A stretch of 49,801 nucleotides of DNA from Candidatus Omnitrophota bacterium (GTDB lineage: Bacteria; Omnitrophota; Gorgyraeia; JABMRN01; RBG-13-46-9): positions 1 to 49,801 of the forward strand of contig JAMXCZ010000005.1 in assembly GCA_024542975.1 (NCBI GenBank). Reading direction: 5' to 3'. Both the position numbers and the translations under genes were made by a program. The notes beneath the pieces were generated by a model. It ran no database searches and had not been told where the DNA came from. It worked only from the letters and a program-made list of their open reading frames with translations. Below are positions 1 to 10,408 of the stretch, piece after piece (positions within the stretch are counted from its first letter, which is position 1; each line of letters begins with the position of its first letter).

Positions 1-95
1 CCCATACTGGAGATGCACCCCGTGGGCCCAACCTTAGCGTGGCCCCCAGCCTGGGACCCCTGAAGCCAAAATTCGCGCGCCAAGTACAAGGCCTC

Positions 96-111
96 CCTAC
101 CGGCAGGTAGG
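96..111. repeat. CCTACC-GGCA-GGTAGG palindrome, same family as 5137-5156 and 42489-42505
   Basis: Sequence match to consensus CCTRCC..GGYAGG. Confidence 0.5.
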
Positions 112-175
112 TTTCCCTACTGGACTGGAGAGGTGTAACGTAACTCTTCAAACATTATACAGAGCTTTTTTTGTA

Positions 176-919
176 TTGACACGACTTGTGATTTCTATTA
201 CACTTAACGGGATGCGAAAAAGCGGCTACCTTACTATCGCGTTTGACGATGCCTATCTCGACACCTACAAACACGCCATACACTATTTAAATAAACTCAA
301 TATCAAATCCACTATCGCAGTAGCTGCAGGCCTCATTGGAAAAAAACTCGAAAAGAGGCCGATAATCGGATTTAGAGAATGCCGGATGCTTCTTCGGTCG
401 GGCCATGAGATTGCCTCACATACACTTACCCACCCGAATTTACTTCGAATCGACAAAGCCGGCGAAGACAGGGCGAAATTCGAGATTATTGACTCTAAAC
501 GGGTTCTTGAAAAAAAGCTCTCCTGCAAGATAAGCTCCTTTGTCTTCCCCTACATAGCGCAAAATGAATCCCCAGCCCTTCGCAAAACGGCAGGCGCTGT
601 TTACAAATCCATGCGCCTAACCTCGGACCGGCCTGTCTTTAATAGAATTCCCGTAAAAAATCCACGGAAGATTACGGGTTTTGCCATCATGAGAAAGCAC
701 TCCGCCGCTTACCTTAAAAAACATATCGATTACGTCGAGAAAGAAAACCGCTGGCTGATAGAGGTGTTCCATCTTGTCAGTGACAAAAATACTAAAAGCG
801 CTCACAGGCCCAAGCCCTACAGGTTCTTTATGCATATAGATGATTTCAAAAAACACGTCGATTACATCCTGTCCAAAAACATAATGATCCTGACGCAAAG
901 AGATGCGCTTAAGTTGTGA
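176..919 (+). CDS. Polysaccharide deacetylase-like (NodB homology) protein; true start may be ATG near 212
   Basis: ORF with TIAFDDAYLDTYKHAIHYL, SHTLTHPNL and FVFPY motifs typical of NodB-type deacetylases. Confidence 0.7.
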   Translation: MTRLVISITLNGMRKSGYLTIAFDDAYLDTYKHAIHYLNKLNIKSTIAVAAGLIGKKLEKRPIIGFRECRMLLRSGHEIASHTLTHPNLLRIDKAGEDRAKFEIIDSKRVLEKKLSCKISSFVFPYIAQNESPALRKTAGAVYKSMRLTSDRPVFNRIPVKNPRKITGFAIMRKHSAAYLKKHIDYVEKENRWLIEVFHLVSDKNTKSAHRPKPYRFFMHIDDFKKHVDYILSKNIMILTQRDALKL

Positions 920-1488
920 ATTATAAGGGCCTCCAAACGGTATCGCTCGTCGTGAAATGCGCCGAGCGTGACGCTATCGCGTGGGCTGAATTTGTAAAAA
1001 GGTTCATGCCGCTCATCAATTTTTCGATAAGACGGGCGATATCGAAATATTTCCACGGTACAAATGCGCAGGAAGAACTAAAAGACATAGCGCAGGAAGT
1101 AATGTTTTCCCTGTGGAACAAAAACAGGCTCTCCGAAGTCAGAAATAAGGAGAATATTGACTGCTGGCTCGCGATCATTGCCAGAAACGCAACGATCAAC
1201 CGTTTAAGGACGGAAAAAAAAGAAGTGCTGATCGGCGAAGAGAGTTATTTCGAAAAATTCCGGACGGCACAGTCGGAAGAAAAGCGCCCTACGCACCGGA
1301 AAGATGCCGGCGAAACAATAAAATCCATATTAGCCATTTTGTCGCCGAGGGAAAAGGTTATGTTTGATCTTTGTTTTCAAAAAAGTCTTAAACTCAAAGA
1401 CATATCAGGCATAATGCGCCTTCCTATCGGCACTGTCTCATCCGCAATTACAAGGATGAGAAAAAAAATAAAATGCAGCAAAACTTGA
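916..1488 (+). CDS. ECF-type sigma-70 family RNA polymerase sigma factor
   Basis: Region 2-like KDIAQEVMFSLWNK...CWLAIIARNATINRLR and region 4-like LSPREKVMFDL...LKDISGIMRLPIGTVSSAITRMRKKIK. Confidence 0.8.
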   Translation: MNYKGLQTVSLVVKCAERDAIAWAEFVKRFMPLINFSIRRAISKYFHGTNAQEELKDIAQEVMFSLWNKNRLSEVRNKENIDCWLAIIARNATINRLRTEKKEVLIGEESYFEKFRTAQSEEKRPTHRKDAGETIKSILAILSPREKVMFDLCFQKSLKLKDISGIMRLPIGTVSSAITRMRKKIKCSKT

Positions 1489-1509
1489 CTTTGTGTGTCT
1501 ATACATATG
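1465..1509 (+). promoter_or_regulatory. Bipartite promoter-like element, copy 1 (upstream of anti-sigma gene)
   Basis: AAAATAAAATGCAGCAAAAC-N9-TGTGTCTATACATATG; identical 20 nt and 16 nt blocks with the same 9-nt spacing recur at 2302-2346. Confidence 0.55.
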
Positions 1510-1947
1510 GAGGATGAAATGACTAAAGTAGGTCTTTGTATTTCAGAAGTGGAGCTCAATGACTACCTGAGCGGCGCTATCTCCGGAAAGGCAAAATCGG
1601 AGATTGAAACTCATCTTGCGGATTGTAATACCTGTTTGGAAAAATTGGTTTTCGCTTATGAGGCCGTCAGGGACTTTAACAAAACTAAAAAAGAAGGAGA
1701 AAAACATATGAAGCCGGCGTGGAAAAGAAACGGGTGGCTATTCGGGGCCATACTAGCGTTCGCTCTATCGTTCTTAGTGCACCGTTATTTTGTGCAACTC
1801 TTGGTTGCCACAATCCTACTGGGTGTAAAATGGATATTCGATAGCGTAAACGCGCGCATACTCATAATGATCTACAACGCCTGGAATAAAGGAGGCGAGC
1901 ACGAAACTAACAAAATCCTAAATACCTTCAAAAACCGCCTCCCATAA
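1495..1947 (+). CDS. Putative anti-sigma factor with N-terminal zinc finger and one or two TM segments
   Basis: HLADCNTC motif (ZAS-like), following hydrophobic stretch, directly downstream of the ECF sigma ORF; likely start is an internal ATG near 1507-1519. Confidence 0.6.
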   Translation: MSIHMEDEMTKVGLCISEVELNDYLSGAISGKAKSEIETHLADCNTCLEKLVFAYEAVRDFNKTKKEGEKHMKPAWKRNGWLFGAILAFALSFLVHRYFVQLLVATILLGVKWIFDSVNARILIMIYNAWNKGGEHETNKILNTFKNRLP

Positions 1948-2199
1948 CTATCTTTTTCGATAAATCAACACAGTAATAACGACAGCGGTAAAAAGTATAA
2001 GATTCATAATATTAAATACCCGCCAAACAGGATCGACAGAGCGAAAAGCATCCGGCGCCATCAGCAAGAAACACGTCCACACTCCCAGCACCCAGTATAT
2101 ACTGATATCCTTGGAAGATTTTCGTTTTATGATCCTCATAATAAGCGGTATATTCCATAAAGGTAATACAATCGCTGCCACAAATGCGATAGTCTCCAT
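1948..2199 (-). CDS. Small PQ-loop/SemiSWEET-like membrane protein
   Basis: 83 aa, three hydrophobic segments, PLWNIPLIMRIIKRKSSKDIS PQ-loop-like motif. Confidence 0.5.
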   Translation of the reverse strand: METIAFVAAIVLPLWNIPLIMRIIKRKSSKDISIYWVLGVWTCFLLMAPDAFRSVDPVWRVFNIMNLILFTAVVITVLIYRKR

Positions 2200-2301
2200 C
2201 GTTCCTCCTCAAGTTAAATAACCAAGGCCAAACCCCGACTACTTGCCCCTAAGCATACCCTATCATTCCCCGCCTGTCAAACACCTCCGAGAAAGTATTT
2301 T

Positions 2302-2346
2302 AAAATAAAATGCAGCAAAACACCAATCCCTGTGTCTATACATATG
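2302..2346 (+). promoter_or_regulatory. Bipartite promoter-like element, copy 2 (upstream of SpoVG-like gene)
   Basis: Same 20 nt + N9 + 16 nt arrangement as 1465-1509, followed by AGGAGGTGAT SD and ATG at 2364. Confidence 0.55.
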
Positions 2347-2363
2347 AAAGGAGGTGATAAGTC

Positions 2364-2633
2364 ATGAATGAACTTCTGAGCTTAAAGATTGACAGGATGA
2401 ACAGGCTTGAGGGCGAGAGCAAGGTAAAAGCTTTTTGTGACCTTGTTTTCGGGGATCTCTTTCTCGTCAAGGGTTTCAAGGTTGTAGAAGGAGAAAAGGG
2501 CTTGTTTGTCAGCATGCCTCAGCAACAGGGCAAGCATGGCAAGTGGTTTAACATTTTCTGGCCCATTACAACCGAGTTAAAGGAATACATCGGAGAAGTG
2601 GTATTGCAGGCTTACAAAGGAGAGGAGCAATAG
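2364..2633 (+). CDS. SpoVG-like protein
   Basis: AFCDLVFGDLFLVKGFKVVEGEKGLFVSMPQQQGKHGKWFNIFWPIT resembles the SpoVG core; strong SD. Confidence 0.65.
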   Translation: MNELLSLKIDRMNRLEGESKVKAFCDLVFGDLFLVKGFKVVEGEKGLFVSMPQQQGKHGKWFNIFWPITTELKEYIGEVVLQAYKGEEQ

Positions 2634-2636
2634 GAT

Positions 2637-3002
2637 ATGCGTGACGGAAACCGCGCTTTGGGCAAACACGGCGAGGATATTGCGGCGCGGTTTCTTTCCC
2701 GCAAGGGTTACCGAATTATCGGAAGAAACGTGAGAATGTTTTTAGGCGAAATAGACATTGTCGCGGTCAAAAAGCGTGAAACTATTTTTGTCGAAGTAAA
2801 AACACGCAGGCCCTCATCTTTTGGCCCGCCGCACCTGGCAATAACATGGGAAAAAAAGCGGACACTTATCCGGTGCGCTTTGTGTTATTTGAAAATGAAA
2901 GGAATAGAGGATCGCGCCTGTCGCATAGACGTAATTTCCATCGAACTTGACGATTCCGGCCGGCATATAAAAAATATTGAACATTTTGAAAATGCAGTTT
3001 GA
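2637..3002 (+). CDS. yraN: YraN family (UPF0102) endonuclease-fold protein
   Basis: GKHGEDIAARFLSRKGYRIIGRNVR...GEIDIVAVKKRETIFVEVKTR. Confidence 0.85.
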   Translation: MRDGNRALGKHGEDIAARFLSRKGYRIIGRNVRMFLGEIDIVAVKKRETIFVEVKTRRPSSFGPPHLAITWEKKRTLIRCALCYLKMKGIEDRACRIDVISIELDDSGRHIKNIEHFENAV

Positions 3003-3020
3003 AAAATATAGGAGGTAAAA

Positions 3021-4556
3021 ATGATAGCAAAATCTCTCTCATGCGCCGTAACAGGCATAAATGCTCACAAGGTCGATGTTGAGGTTGATCTGGCAGAAGG
3101 GTTGCCTGTCTTCAATATAATCGGGCTTCCCGATACAGCAATAAGGGAATCGCGCGACAGGATAAAATTCGCCATAAAGAATTCCGGCTACAGATTCCCG
3201 AAGAACAGAATAACCGTCAACCTCGCTCCGGCCAACATCAAGAAGGAAGGCTCCGGGTTTGACCTGCCCATTGCGCTTTCTATCCTTTCCGCAGCCGGTG
3301 TTATAAAGCAGGAGAGTCTCTTACGATTCGCCATATGCGGCGAGCTTTCGTTGGGCGGGAAATTAAAAGAAATAAGAGGGGCTCTGCCTATATCCATCGG
3401 CCTTAAAGAGCAGGGGGTTCACGGGCTTATCCTGCCAAAAAAGAACTTGCTGGAGGTTGTAAATGTAAATGAGATAAAAATTTATACGTTTCGAACCTTG
3501 AATGAGGTCATAGATTTTCTAAATGCCAAATTGGAAATGCAGCATGAAAATAAAAACACCTCTTTTAGAATAAAAGACATCGCAAATTACAAGCAGGACT
3601 TCACAGACGTTAAGGGCCAGGAACATGTAAAAAGAGGGCTCGAAATCGCAGCGGCCGGAGCTCACAATGCCCTCCTGATCGGCCCGCCCGGATCGGGAAA
3701 GAGCATGCTCGCAAAAAGGATACCGACCATACTTTCCGAGATGACGATCGAAGAAGTTCTCGAGACGTCTAAAATACACAGCGTAGCAGGCCTTCTCTCC
3801 CCCGGCAAGGGCCTCATCGTAAACCGCCCCTTCAGGGACCCGCATCATATGATTTCGGACGCAGCGCTTGTAGGCGGCGGGCCGAACGCCATGCCCGGTG
3901 AAATAAGCCTCGCTCATAATGGGGTCCTTTTCTTAGACGAGTTACCCGAATTCAAAAGAAACGTGCTGGAACTTCTGCGCCAGCCGATAGAAGACGGAAA
4001 AATAAGAGTTTCACGCGTCCAGCGCACCAGTGTTTATCCATCACGCTTCATGCTGATCGCTGCAATGAACCCGTGCCCGTGCGGGTTTTTCACCGATCCA
4101 AAAAAGGAATGCCATTGCACGCCGTATCAGATACAAAGATATTTGGGCAAGATCTCGGGCCCCCTGCTCGACAGGATCGACATACACCTAAATGTGCCGC
4201 AACTAAACTACGAGGAACTCTCGCGAAGAAGAAAAGGCGACCTGTCGAGTGTCATACGTGAGCGCGTAAATCAGGCGAGGAAGATCCAAGACGCGCGCTA
4301 CAAAGCCGACTCTATCCTCTTTAACGCGCACCTTGAATCCAAAGAACTCGAGGCATACTGTGTTCTTGATAAGGAAGGCGAAGAACTTCTAAAAATGGCA
4401 ATCCTGGAACTAGGCATATCAGCAAGGGCATATGACAAAATACTAAAAGTAGCCAGAACCATAGCCGACCTGGAAGAAAAAGACACTCTGGAAGCCGGCC
4501 ACATATCAGAAGCCATATCCTACCGCAGTCTAGATCGGGATTTTTGGACAACATAA
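3021..4556 (+). CDS. comM: YifB/ComM family Mg-chelatase-like AAA+ ATPase
   Basis: N-terminal Lon-like region, Walker A IGPPGSGKSMLAKR, Walker B LFLDELPEF, MNPCPCG motif. Confidence 0.92.
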   Translation: MIAKSLSCAVTGINAHKVDVEVDLAEGLPVFNIIGLPDTAIRESRDRIKFAIKNSGYRFPKNRITVNLAPANIKKEGSGFDLPIALSILSAAGVIKQESLLRFAICGELSLGGKLKEIRGALPISIGLKEQGVHGLILPKKNLLEVVNVNEIKIYTFRTLNEVIDFLNAKLEMQHENKNTSFRIKDIANYKQDFTDVKGQEHVKRGLEIAAAGAHNALLIGPPGSGKSMLAKRIPTILSEMTIEEVLETSKIHSVAGLLSPGKGLIVNRPFRDPHHMISDAALVGGGPNAMPGEISLAHNGVLFLDELPEFKRNVLELLRQPIEDGKIRVSRVQRTSVYPSRFMLIAAMNPCPCGFFTDPKKECHCTPYQIQRYLGKISGPLLDRIDIHLNVPQLNYEELSRRRKGDLSSVIRERVNQARKIQDARYKADSILFNAHLESKELEAYCVLDKEGEELLKMAILELGISARAYDKILKVARTIADLEEKDTLEAGHISEAISYRSLDRDFWTT

Positions 4557-4597
4557 GCAGGTGAAGCGATTCGATTACTAAAAAGAAAGGGGATTCG

Positions 4598-5119
4598 ATG
4601 AAACAGAAAAAGAGAATACCTATAATACATTTGATTCTACAGGAAAGAATTGAAGAAAAGATTTTTCTCATAAGGGGACATAAAATTATGCTGGATAGGG
4701 ACCTCGCTAAATTATATGGCGTAGAAACAAAATATCTAAATAGGCAAGTAAAACGTAATATTCAGCGTTTTCCTCAAGAATTTATGTTTCATTTAAGTGT
4801 TGAAGAGAAAAACGAACTGGTGACAAATTGGCACCGGTTTAAAACCATGAAACACTCAAGCACTTTGCCCTATGCATTTACTGAATATGGGGCTCTAATG
4901 CTAGCTAATGTACTTAAAAGTTCTAGGGCAATAAAAATGAGTATCGCTATAATAAGAACGTTTATAAAACTTAGAGAGATAGCCGTAACTCATAAAGACT
5001 TACAGCAAAAAATCGAGGCCATGGAAAGAAAATACGATAAGCAATTCAAAGTCGTATTTGAGGCGATAGGAAAACTTCTAACGCCGCCCGAGAAATCAAA
5101 ACGTCGCATAGGTTTTTAG
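4598..5119 (+). CDS. ORF6N domain protein (DNA-binding, phage/mobile-type)
   Basis: IRGHKIMLDRDLAKLYGVETKYLNRQVKRNIQRFPQEFMFHLS matches the ORF6N signature. Confidence 0.8.
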   Translation: MKQKKRIPIIHLILQERIEEKIFLIRGHKIMLDRDLAKLYGVETKYLNRQVKRNIQRFPQEFMFHLSVEEKNELVTNWHRFKTMKHSSTLPYAFTEYGALMLANVLKSSRAIKMSIAIIRTFIKLREIAVTHKDLQQKIEAMERKYDKQFKVVFEAIGKLLTPPEKSKRRIGF

Positions 5120-5125
5120 ATAATG

Positions 5126-5170
5126 TAACCTGGTTACCTGCCGGCAGGCAGGCAGGGATTCGCCAGGTTA
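5126..5170. terminator. Likely bidirectional terminator hairpin between convergent genes, with a GC-rich palindrome in its loop
   Basis: TAACCTGG (5126-5133) / CCAGGTTA (5163-5170) enclosing CCTGCCGGCAGGCAGGCAGG. Confidence 0.5.
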
Positions 5171-5182
5171 GATATTTATATT

Positions 5183-7312
5183 TTACTTCCAGAAGCCTTT
5201 TTTGGTTTTTCGGGCTTGTTTTTGTAGTTTTAGGAAGGAATCTACGTGTTTTACATTGGGTTGGAAGGTGTAGAGTTGGGCGTAACCGGCTTTTAGGAGT
5301 TCGGCATTGAGCATCTTGCCATCGGGTAAATACACATACGCTAGAAGTCTTCCGTACCTGTCGGTTTTTTCTACGTCGAACTCCAGGCGTACTCTTTTTC
5401 CTTCGGCCAGATTCTTTGTAAACTTGGTTGCGATTTTGCCCATTTCGATTATTGCCTCGCGGGAATTTTTTGTGCGGGTTATGTCGCGTTCGAGTTTTCG
5501 GCTTTCTCGCGCTTCAGGTGTATCTATACCTATTAGCCTCACCCTTTCCCGGTTCTCGAGCTCTATCGTATCGCCATCTATGACTTGCGATACAAGTATG
5601 TCGTTGTAATCGTATTTTTTGCCGAATGGGAGGGTGAGCCTTAGCTTTCCTCTATAGTGTATTTCTTCATCGCTCGTACAGGAAGAAAGCGCAGAAGTAA
5701 GAATTAATGCGAGAATTAAAAGAGGTATCCTGCCCCTCGCCGAACCCGCAAAGAAAAGGCAGAGGCCCACTATTGCAATACAAATCCAACTGAATACATC
5801 TCCAAAGCGCGTGTAGAACGTTTTGGAAAAAACGGGCTGTATGGACTTTACTGCGTACCCGTCAACAAATGTCTTATCGCTCCCGGATCTGACATATTCC
5901 ACCACTCTCCCCCTGTGGTCGATAATGCATGAAACGCCTGTGTTTGCAGCGCGCACAACGGGCACACGATTTTCAACTGCCCGGAAAATAGAGCCTTGAG
6001 CGTGCTGGTAGGGCGCCCTTGTGTCCCCGAACCAGGCGTCATTGGTTATGTTTACAAGAAACCGCGCGCCGGCTTTAACAAATCTTCTCGAAAGGTCCGG
6101 GAAAATGTCTTCAAAACATATGAGGGTTGAGAATTTATAAAACTCCGTGGTTTTTTGTATATTGGAAGAGCCAATAAAAGCATCGTGCGATTGGAATTTA
6201 AATACCGTAAAATCCTTCCCTCTCGCAAAATCTCCGATCGGTTTATCTATAAATGCGCGTATTCTCGATATGACTTTCGCAAACGGAATAAATTCGCCAA
6301 AAGGCACAAGGTGGATCTTATCGTAACTTTCCAAAAGTTCACCTTCCTTTGATATGAGGCGCGCGCTATTAAAAACATCCTGCCCGTCTTCTCTGAGCGT
6401 CCCTGCGATTATGTAAGCATTTGCTGATTTAGCAAGGTCTTTTATCCATCTTTTGAGATCCGCTTCCTCCTCTAAATATCCTGGAACGGACGTCTCCGGC
6501 CAGATGATAAGGCGCGGCGTATCCTTCGCCGCTTCCTTCGTAAGATAGGCATACTTATCCATTATAAAGCGCCTGTATTTTACATCCCATTTAAGCGCCT
6601 GGGGGATATTCCCCTGGATCAGAGCTATTTTCAGATGCTGAGTCGGATAGGGGCGCCTTAATCTATTGTAGCCATATCCGGACACCGCGGCCAACAATAG
6701 AAATACAAAAAACAAAGTATAAAATCTCCCCGGCGTTTTTTTAAGTGCGCTATATATCCCCAAATTTACGAGAACGATCAAAAATGAAACGCCGTATGGG
6801 CCGGTGATATCGGCAATTTGTATTACCGGCAGATTAAAACTCTGAGAATAAGCCAGAAGCGCCCAGGGAAAGCCTGTTAAAAAATGTGTCCGAAGATACT
6901 CGGTTAAAACCCAAGCAGCCGGAATAAAGAGAATCCATCCGGCCGCCCTTATGGACTTCGGAGGTTCGTAGGGCGGTTCGGGATAAAGGGTAGAGAATAG
7001 GGCAGGAAAGAAGGAAAGGACGAGTATCAGGAAGATCGCGCCGGGGATGCTTACATTCACGAGCCAATATAGAATTCCGGAGAAAAATATTATTCCGAAA
7101 AGATACCCTATTGTGAATCTTTGTTTTGTGGTTTTACCCTCGAGGGCGAAAAATAACGGAATGAGCGCAATCCATGCCAGAAATTCCAGATTAAACGTCG
7201 GGTAGGCAAGAATCAAAAGAACAGCGGATAAAACAGGTAAAAATGGGGACAGCGCCCTATTCCCCTTGGGGAATAGGGCGCTGGGCCCATTTTCCGTTAT
7301 TTTCCGCAGCAT
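5183..7312 (-). CDS. lnt: Apolipoprotein N-acyltransferase fused to a C-terminal thermonuclease (SNase) domain
   Basis: Lnt catalytic motifs [36 protein letters not shown]-terminal VIDGDTIEL...[12 protein letters not shown]...[32 protein letters not shown] (SNase). Confidence 0.88.
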   Translation of the reverse strand: MLRKITENGPSALFPKGNRALSPFLPVLSAVLLILAYPTFNLEFLAWIALIPLFFALEGKTTKQRFTIGYLFGIIFFSGILYWLVNVSIPGAIFLILVLSFFPALFSTLYPEPPYEPPKSIRAAGWILFIPAAWVLTEYLRTHFLTGFPWALLAYSQSFNLPVIQIADITGPYGVSFLIVLVNLGIYSALKKTPGRFYTLFFVFLLLAAVSGYGYNRLRRPYPTQHLKIALIQGNIPQALKWDVKYRRFIMDKYAYLTKEAAKDTPRLIIWPETSVPGYLEEEADLKRWIKDLAKSANAYIIAGTLREDGQDVFNSARLISKEGELLESYDKIHLVPFGEFIPFAKVISRIRAFIDKPIGDFARGKDFTVFKFQSHDAFIGSSNIQKTTEFYKFSTLICFEDIFPDLSRRFVKAGARFLVNITNDAWFGDTRAPYQHAQGSIFRAVENRVPVVRAANTGVSCIIDHRGRVVEYVRSGSDKTFVDGYAVKSIQPVFSKTFYTRFGDVFSWICIAIVGLCLFFAGSARGRIPLLILALILTSALSSCTSDEEIHYRGKLRLTLPFGKKYDYNDILVSQVIDGDTIELENRERVRLIGIDTPEARESRKLERDITRTKNSREAIIEMGKIATKFTKNLAEGKRVRLEFDVEKTDRYGRLLAYVYLPDGKMLNAELLKAGYAQLYTFQPNVKHVDSFLKLQKQARKTKKGFWK
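7250..7283. repeat. Near-perfect 34-nt palindrome (16-bp stem, TT loop) inside the lnt 5' coding region
   Basis: CAGCGCCCTATTCCCC TT GGGGAATAGGGCGCTG. Confidence 0.85.
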
Positions 7313-10300
7313 TTTTTATACTTGAGCCCGCTTCCGCAAGGGCACGGCTCGTTCCTGCCCACTTTCTCCGTTTTTCTTCTGTACGTCATTTCTTTTGCGG
7401 GCCTCGCATCAGGCATGGGAGAAGGAAGCGCTTTTTCTTCCGGCGGCTTTTGCAAAGCCGAATACCCTTCGTGTATAAAAATCTCTTCTTCTTTTCTGAA
7501 TACACCATGGGTAAATCTTTCCTCTATGGCAAACGCCTTAAATATACGCTCGAGCGTCTCTTCGTCGATAGTCTTTATAAGATTCGCAAACATATCAAAG
7601 GCTTCGCGCTGATACTCTATCAGGGGATCCCTCTGGCCGTAGGAACGCCACATTATGCCTTCCCTCAGGCTATCTACGCTAAAGAGGTAATCTTTCCAGT
7701 TGGAATCTATTATGCCGAGAAAAACCATTTTCTCGAGGGCCCTGGCTTTTTCTTCCCCGAGTATTTTTTCTTTTTTCGCATAATGGGCCCCGGCCATTTC
7801 AAGGATCTTCTTTATTATGCCGTCTTTACTGAGGGATGAAAAATCACGCGGATCGAGATTCAGTAAAAATCTAATCCTTAATTTTCCGCAGAAGTCAGAG
7901 AGGAAGCCTTCGGTATCCTCCCAGGCAGACAGCCAGTCATCCAAAACAGCGTCAAGTATATCGAAAATTTCCTCCCGCAGATTATCCTCAAGAATCGCAC
8001 TCCGTCTCTTCGCGTATATGAGCTCTCTTTGCTGATTCATGACATTGTCATATTTCAGGAGGTGTTTTCTAATCTCGAAGTTTTGCATTTCAACCCTTTT
8101 TTGCGCTGTTCTTACGGCGCGCGCAACAAGGGGGTGTTGTATCTCCTGGCCTTCTTCCATGCCAAGGCGCTCCATGATCATCTTTATCCTGTCGGAGCCG
8201 AAAATTCTCATAAGGTCGTCTTCCAGAGAAAGATAAAATCCCGACGAACCCGGATCGCCCTGTCTGCCGGCCCTACCTCTTAACTGATTGTCAATCCTCC
8301 TTGATTCATGCCTTTCTGTGCCTATCACATGAAGCCCACCTATCTTCACTACGCGTTTGTGTTCTTCGTCCGTTTTTATTTTATATTCTTCCATGTATTT
8401 TTTTATGAGCCGTTTGCGTTCCTCAGGCGACTCCGGGGAAAGTTTGTTTACGGCGTCCTCCGCGAGATACTCCGGATTCCCACCCAGAATAATATCCGTC
8501 CCGCGGCCTGCCATGTTGGTTGCAATCGTAATAGCTTTATACCGCCCGGCTTGCGTTATTATGTGCGCTTCCATCTCGTGATACTTGGCGTTTAAGACAT
8601 AATGCGGGATGCTGCGCTTTTTAAGTAGATCGCTTAAATGTTCGGACTTTTCAATGGAAATCGTGCCTACCAGAACCGGCCGCCCTTTTTCATGCAAACT
8701 TTCTATTTTGTCGCATATTGCATTAAACTTTTCTCTTTCAGTCTTGTATATGATGTCGCTTATGTTTGTCCTGCGGAGCGCCCTGTTTGGCGGTATATCG
8801 ACAACTTGTAACCCGTATATTTTTTCGAATTCGCTCGCCTCCGTAAGCGCGGTGCCGGTCATTCCCGAAAGCTTCTTATACATCCTGAAAAAATTCTGTA
8901 ATGTAATCGTCGCAAGTGTCTGGGACTCCCTCTGGACCTCTACGCCTTCTTTGGCTTCTATCGACTCGTGTATGCCCTCCGAGAAGCGCCTGCCCGGCAT
9001 CATGCGCCCCGTAAATTCGTCTACGATCACAATTTTATTGTCCTGGATAACGTAATCAACGTCCAGGCGGAAAAGGACATATGCCTTCAGAAGCTGTTTT
9101 ATGCTATCAACGCGCCGCGTGCTCTCAACATACGCAGCGGTAATCTCGTTCTCCTTCATAAAGATTTCTTCATCGGAAAGGCTCGCGTCTCGCGGGATCT
9201 CCGACAGTTTTGTCTCTAAGTCTTCAATTATAAATTCTACGTTGAAGCGTTTCCGCATCATGTCCTCGCCCTTAGACGTAAATGTGACCTCTCTCGTCTT
9301 CTCGTCAAATATGAAAAAAAGCTCTTCAAGAAACCTGCCCCGCTCATCCTCCATAAGTTTACTTTCGAAAAGGTTTATGGTTTTGTCGAAAAGCGCCTTT
9401 ATTTTTGTATTTTTCAAAACAAGATCCAGAAATTCTTTTTCTTTCGGGGAACCCTTATGGATAATGTAAAGGAGCTTTTTTATCTCCTCCTCATCTTCTT
9501 TGTTATTGACTTTACTTTTAAGTTTTGCGAGGAGCTCTCTTATGAGCCGGCTTTGCAAGCGTGAGACTTCATCCACGACGGGTTTCATTTCCGCATAAGC
9601 GGTATTGGTGCTTTCGGTTGGCCCGGAAATTATAAGCGGGGTGCGGGATTCATCGATGAGGATGCTGTCCACTTCGTCAACAATTGCAAAATTAAACTCC
9701 CCCTGGACTATGTCTTCTGCGCGAATCACCATATTGTCGCGCAGGTAATCGAATCCAAACTCATTGTTGGTTCCGTAAACTATGTCGCAGGCGTATGACT
9801 TTTTTCTCTCTTCGGGCGACATGTCGTGCTGTATTACACCGACTGTCATCCCTAAAAATTCGTAAATGGGCCCCATCCATTCCCTGTCGCGCCCGGCGAG
9901 ATAGTCGTTCACCGTAACAATATGGACGCTACCTCCCGCAAGGGCATTCAGGTACGCGGGTAGGGTCGCTACAAGAGTCTTGCCTTCGCCCGTAGCCATT
10001 TCAACGATTTTGCCTTCATGCATTACAAGCCCTCCCACAAGCTGCACGTCAAAATGCCTCATACCTACCTTCCGGCGCGCTACCTCCCGCACGACCGCAA
10101 ATGCTTCCGGTAATATATCCTCGAAAATTTTGTTGTTTAAGGCCCTGCGTTTAAGGCGTAATTTGTCTTTTTCCTGGGGAAAACCGGATTCACTTATTTT
10201 TTTATCGATCTCATCTATTTCGGGGCGCAATCTTTGGGCAGAAGCCCCAACCCTTTCCTTAAACTCATCCGTCTTACGCCCAAGCTCTTCTTCGGAAAGC

Positions 10301-10407
10301 TTGGAGATGGCCTCTTCCAGGCCGTTTATTTTGTCCACCAGGGGCCTTAGCCTGGCAAGCTCTCTTTTACTCTCTGAACCCATTATTTTGTTTAAAATAA
10401 ATTTCAT
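7297..10407 (-). CDS. secA: Preprotein translocase ATPase SecA (start set at MKFILNK)
   Basis: [50 protein letters not shown]-terminal SEC-C zinc motif [15 protein letters not shown]. Confidence 0.96.
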   Translation of the reverse strand: MKFILNKIMGSESKRELARLRPLVDKINGLEEAISKLSEEELGRKTDEFKERVGASAQRLRPEIDEIDKKISESGFPQEKDKLRLKRRALNNKIFEDILPEAFAVVREVARRKVGMRHFDVQLVGGLVMHEGKIVEMATGEGKTLVATLPAYLNALAGGSVHIVTVNDYLAGRDREWMGPIYEFLGMTVGVIQHDMSPEERKKSYACDIVYGTNNEFGFDYLRDNMVIRAEDIVQGEFNFAIVDEVDSILIDESRTPLIISGPTESTNTAYAEMKPVVDEVSRLQSRLIRELLAKLKSKVNNKEDEEEIKKLLYIIHKGSPKEKEFLDLVLKNTKIKALFDKTINLFESKLMEDERGRFLEELFFIFDEKTREVTFTSKGEDMMRKRFNVEFIIEDLETKLSEIPRDASLSDEEIFMKENEITAAYVESTRRVDSIKQLLKAYVLFRLDVDYVIQDNKIVIVDEFTGRMMPGRRFSEGIHESIEAKEGVEVQRESQTLATITLQNFFRMYKKLSGMTGTALTEASEFEKIYGLQVVDIPPNRALRRTNISDIIYKTEREKFNAICDKIESLHEKGRPVLVGTISIEKSEHLSDLLKKRSIPHYVLNAKYHEMEAHIITQAGRYKAITIATNMAGRGTDIILGGNPEYLAEDAVNKLSPESPEERKRLIKKYMEEYKIKTDEEHKRVVKIGGLHVIGTERHESRRIDNQLRGRAGRQGDPGSSGFYLSLEDDLMRIFGSDRIKMIMERLGMEEGQEIQHPLVARAVRTAQKRVEMQNFEIRKHLLKYDNVMNQQRELIYAKRRSAILEDNLREEIFDILDAVLDDWLSAWEDTEGFLSDFCGKLRIRFLLNLDPRDFSSLSKDGIIKKILEMAGAHYAKKEKILGEEKARALEKMVFLGIIDSNWKDYLFSVDSLREGIMWRSYGQRDPLIEYQREAFDMFANLIKTIDEETLERIFKAFAIEERFTHGVFRKEEEIFIHEGYSALQKPPEEKALPSPMPDARPAKEMTYRRKTEKVGRNEPCPCGSGLKYKKCCGK

Positions 10408-10408
10408 T

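Noticed and set aside
1-175. GC-rich opening segment considered as a possible ncRNA end (SRP/tmRNA-like)
   Set aside because: No conserved SRP, tmRNA or RNase P motif could be matched on either strand.
4598-5119. ORF6N gene as evidence of a prophage
   Set aside because: Single ORF6N genes are common strays; no other phage genes in the neighbourhood.
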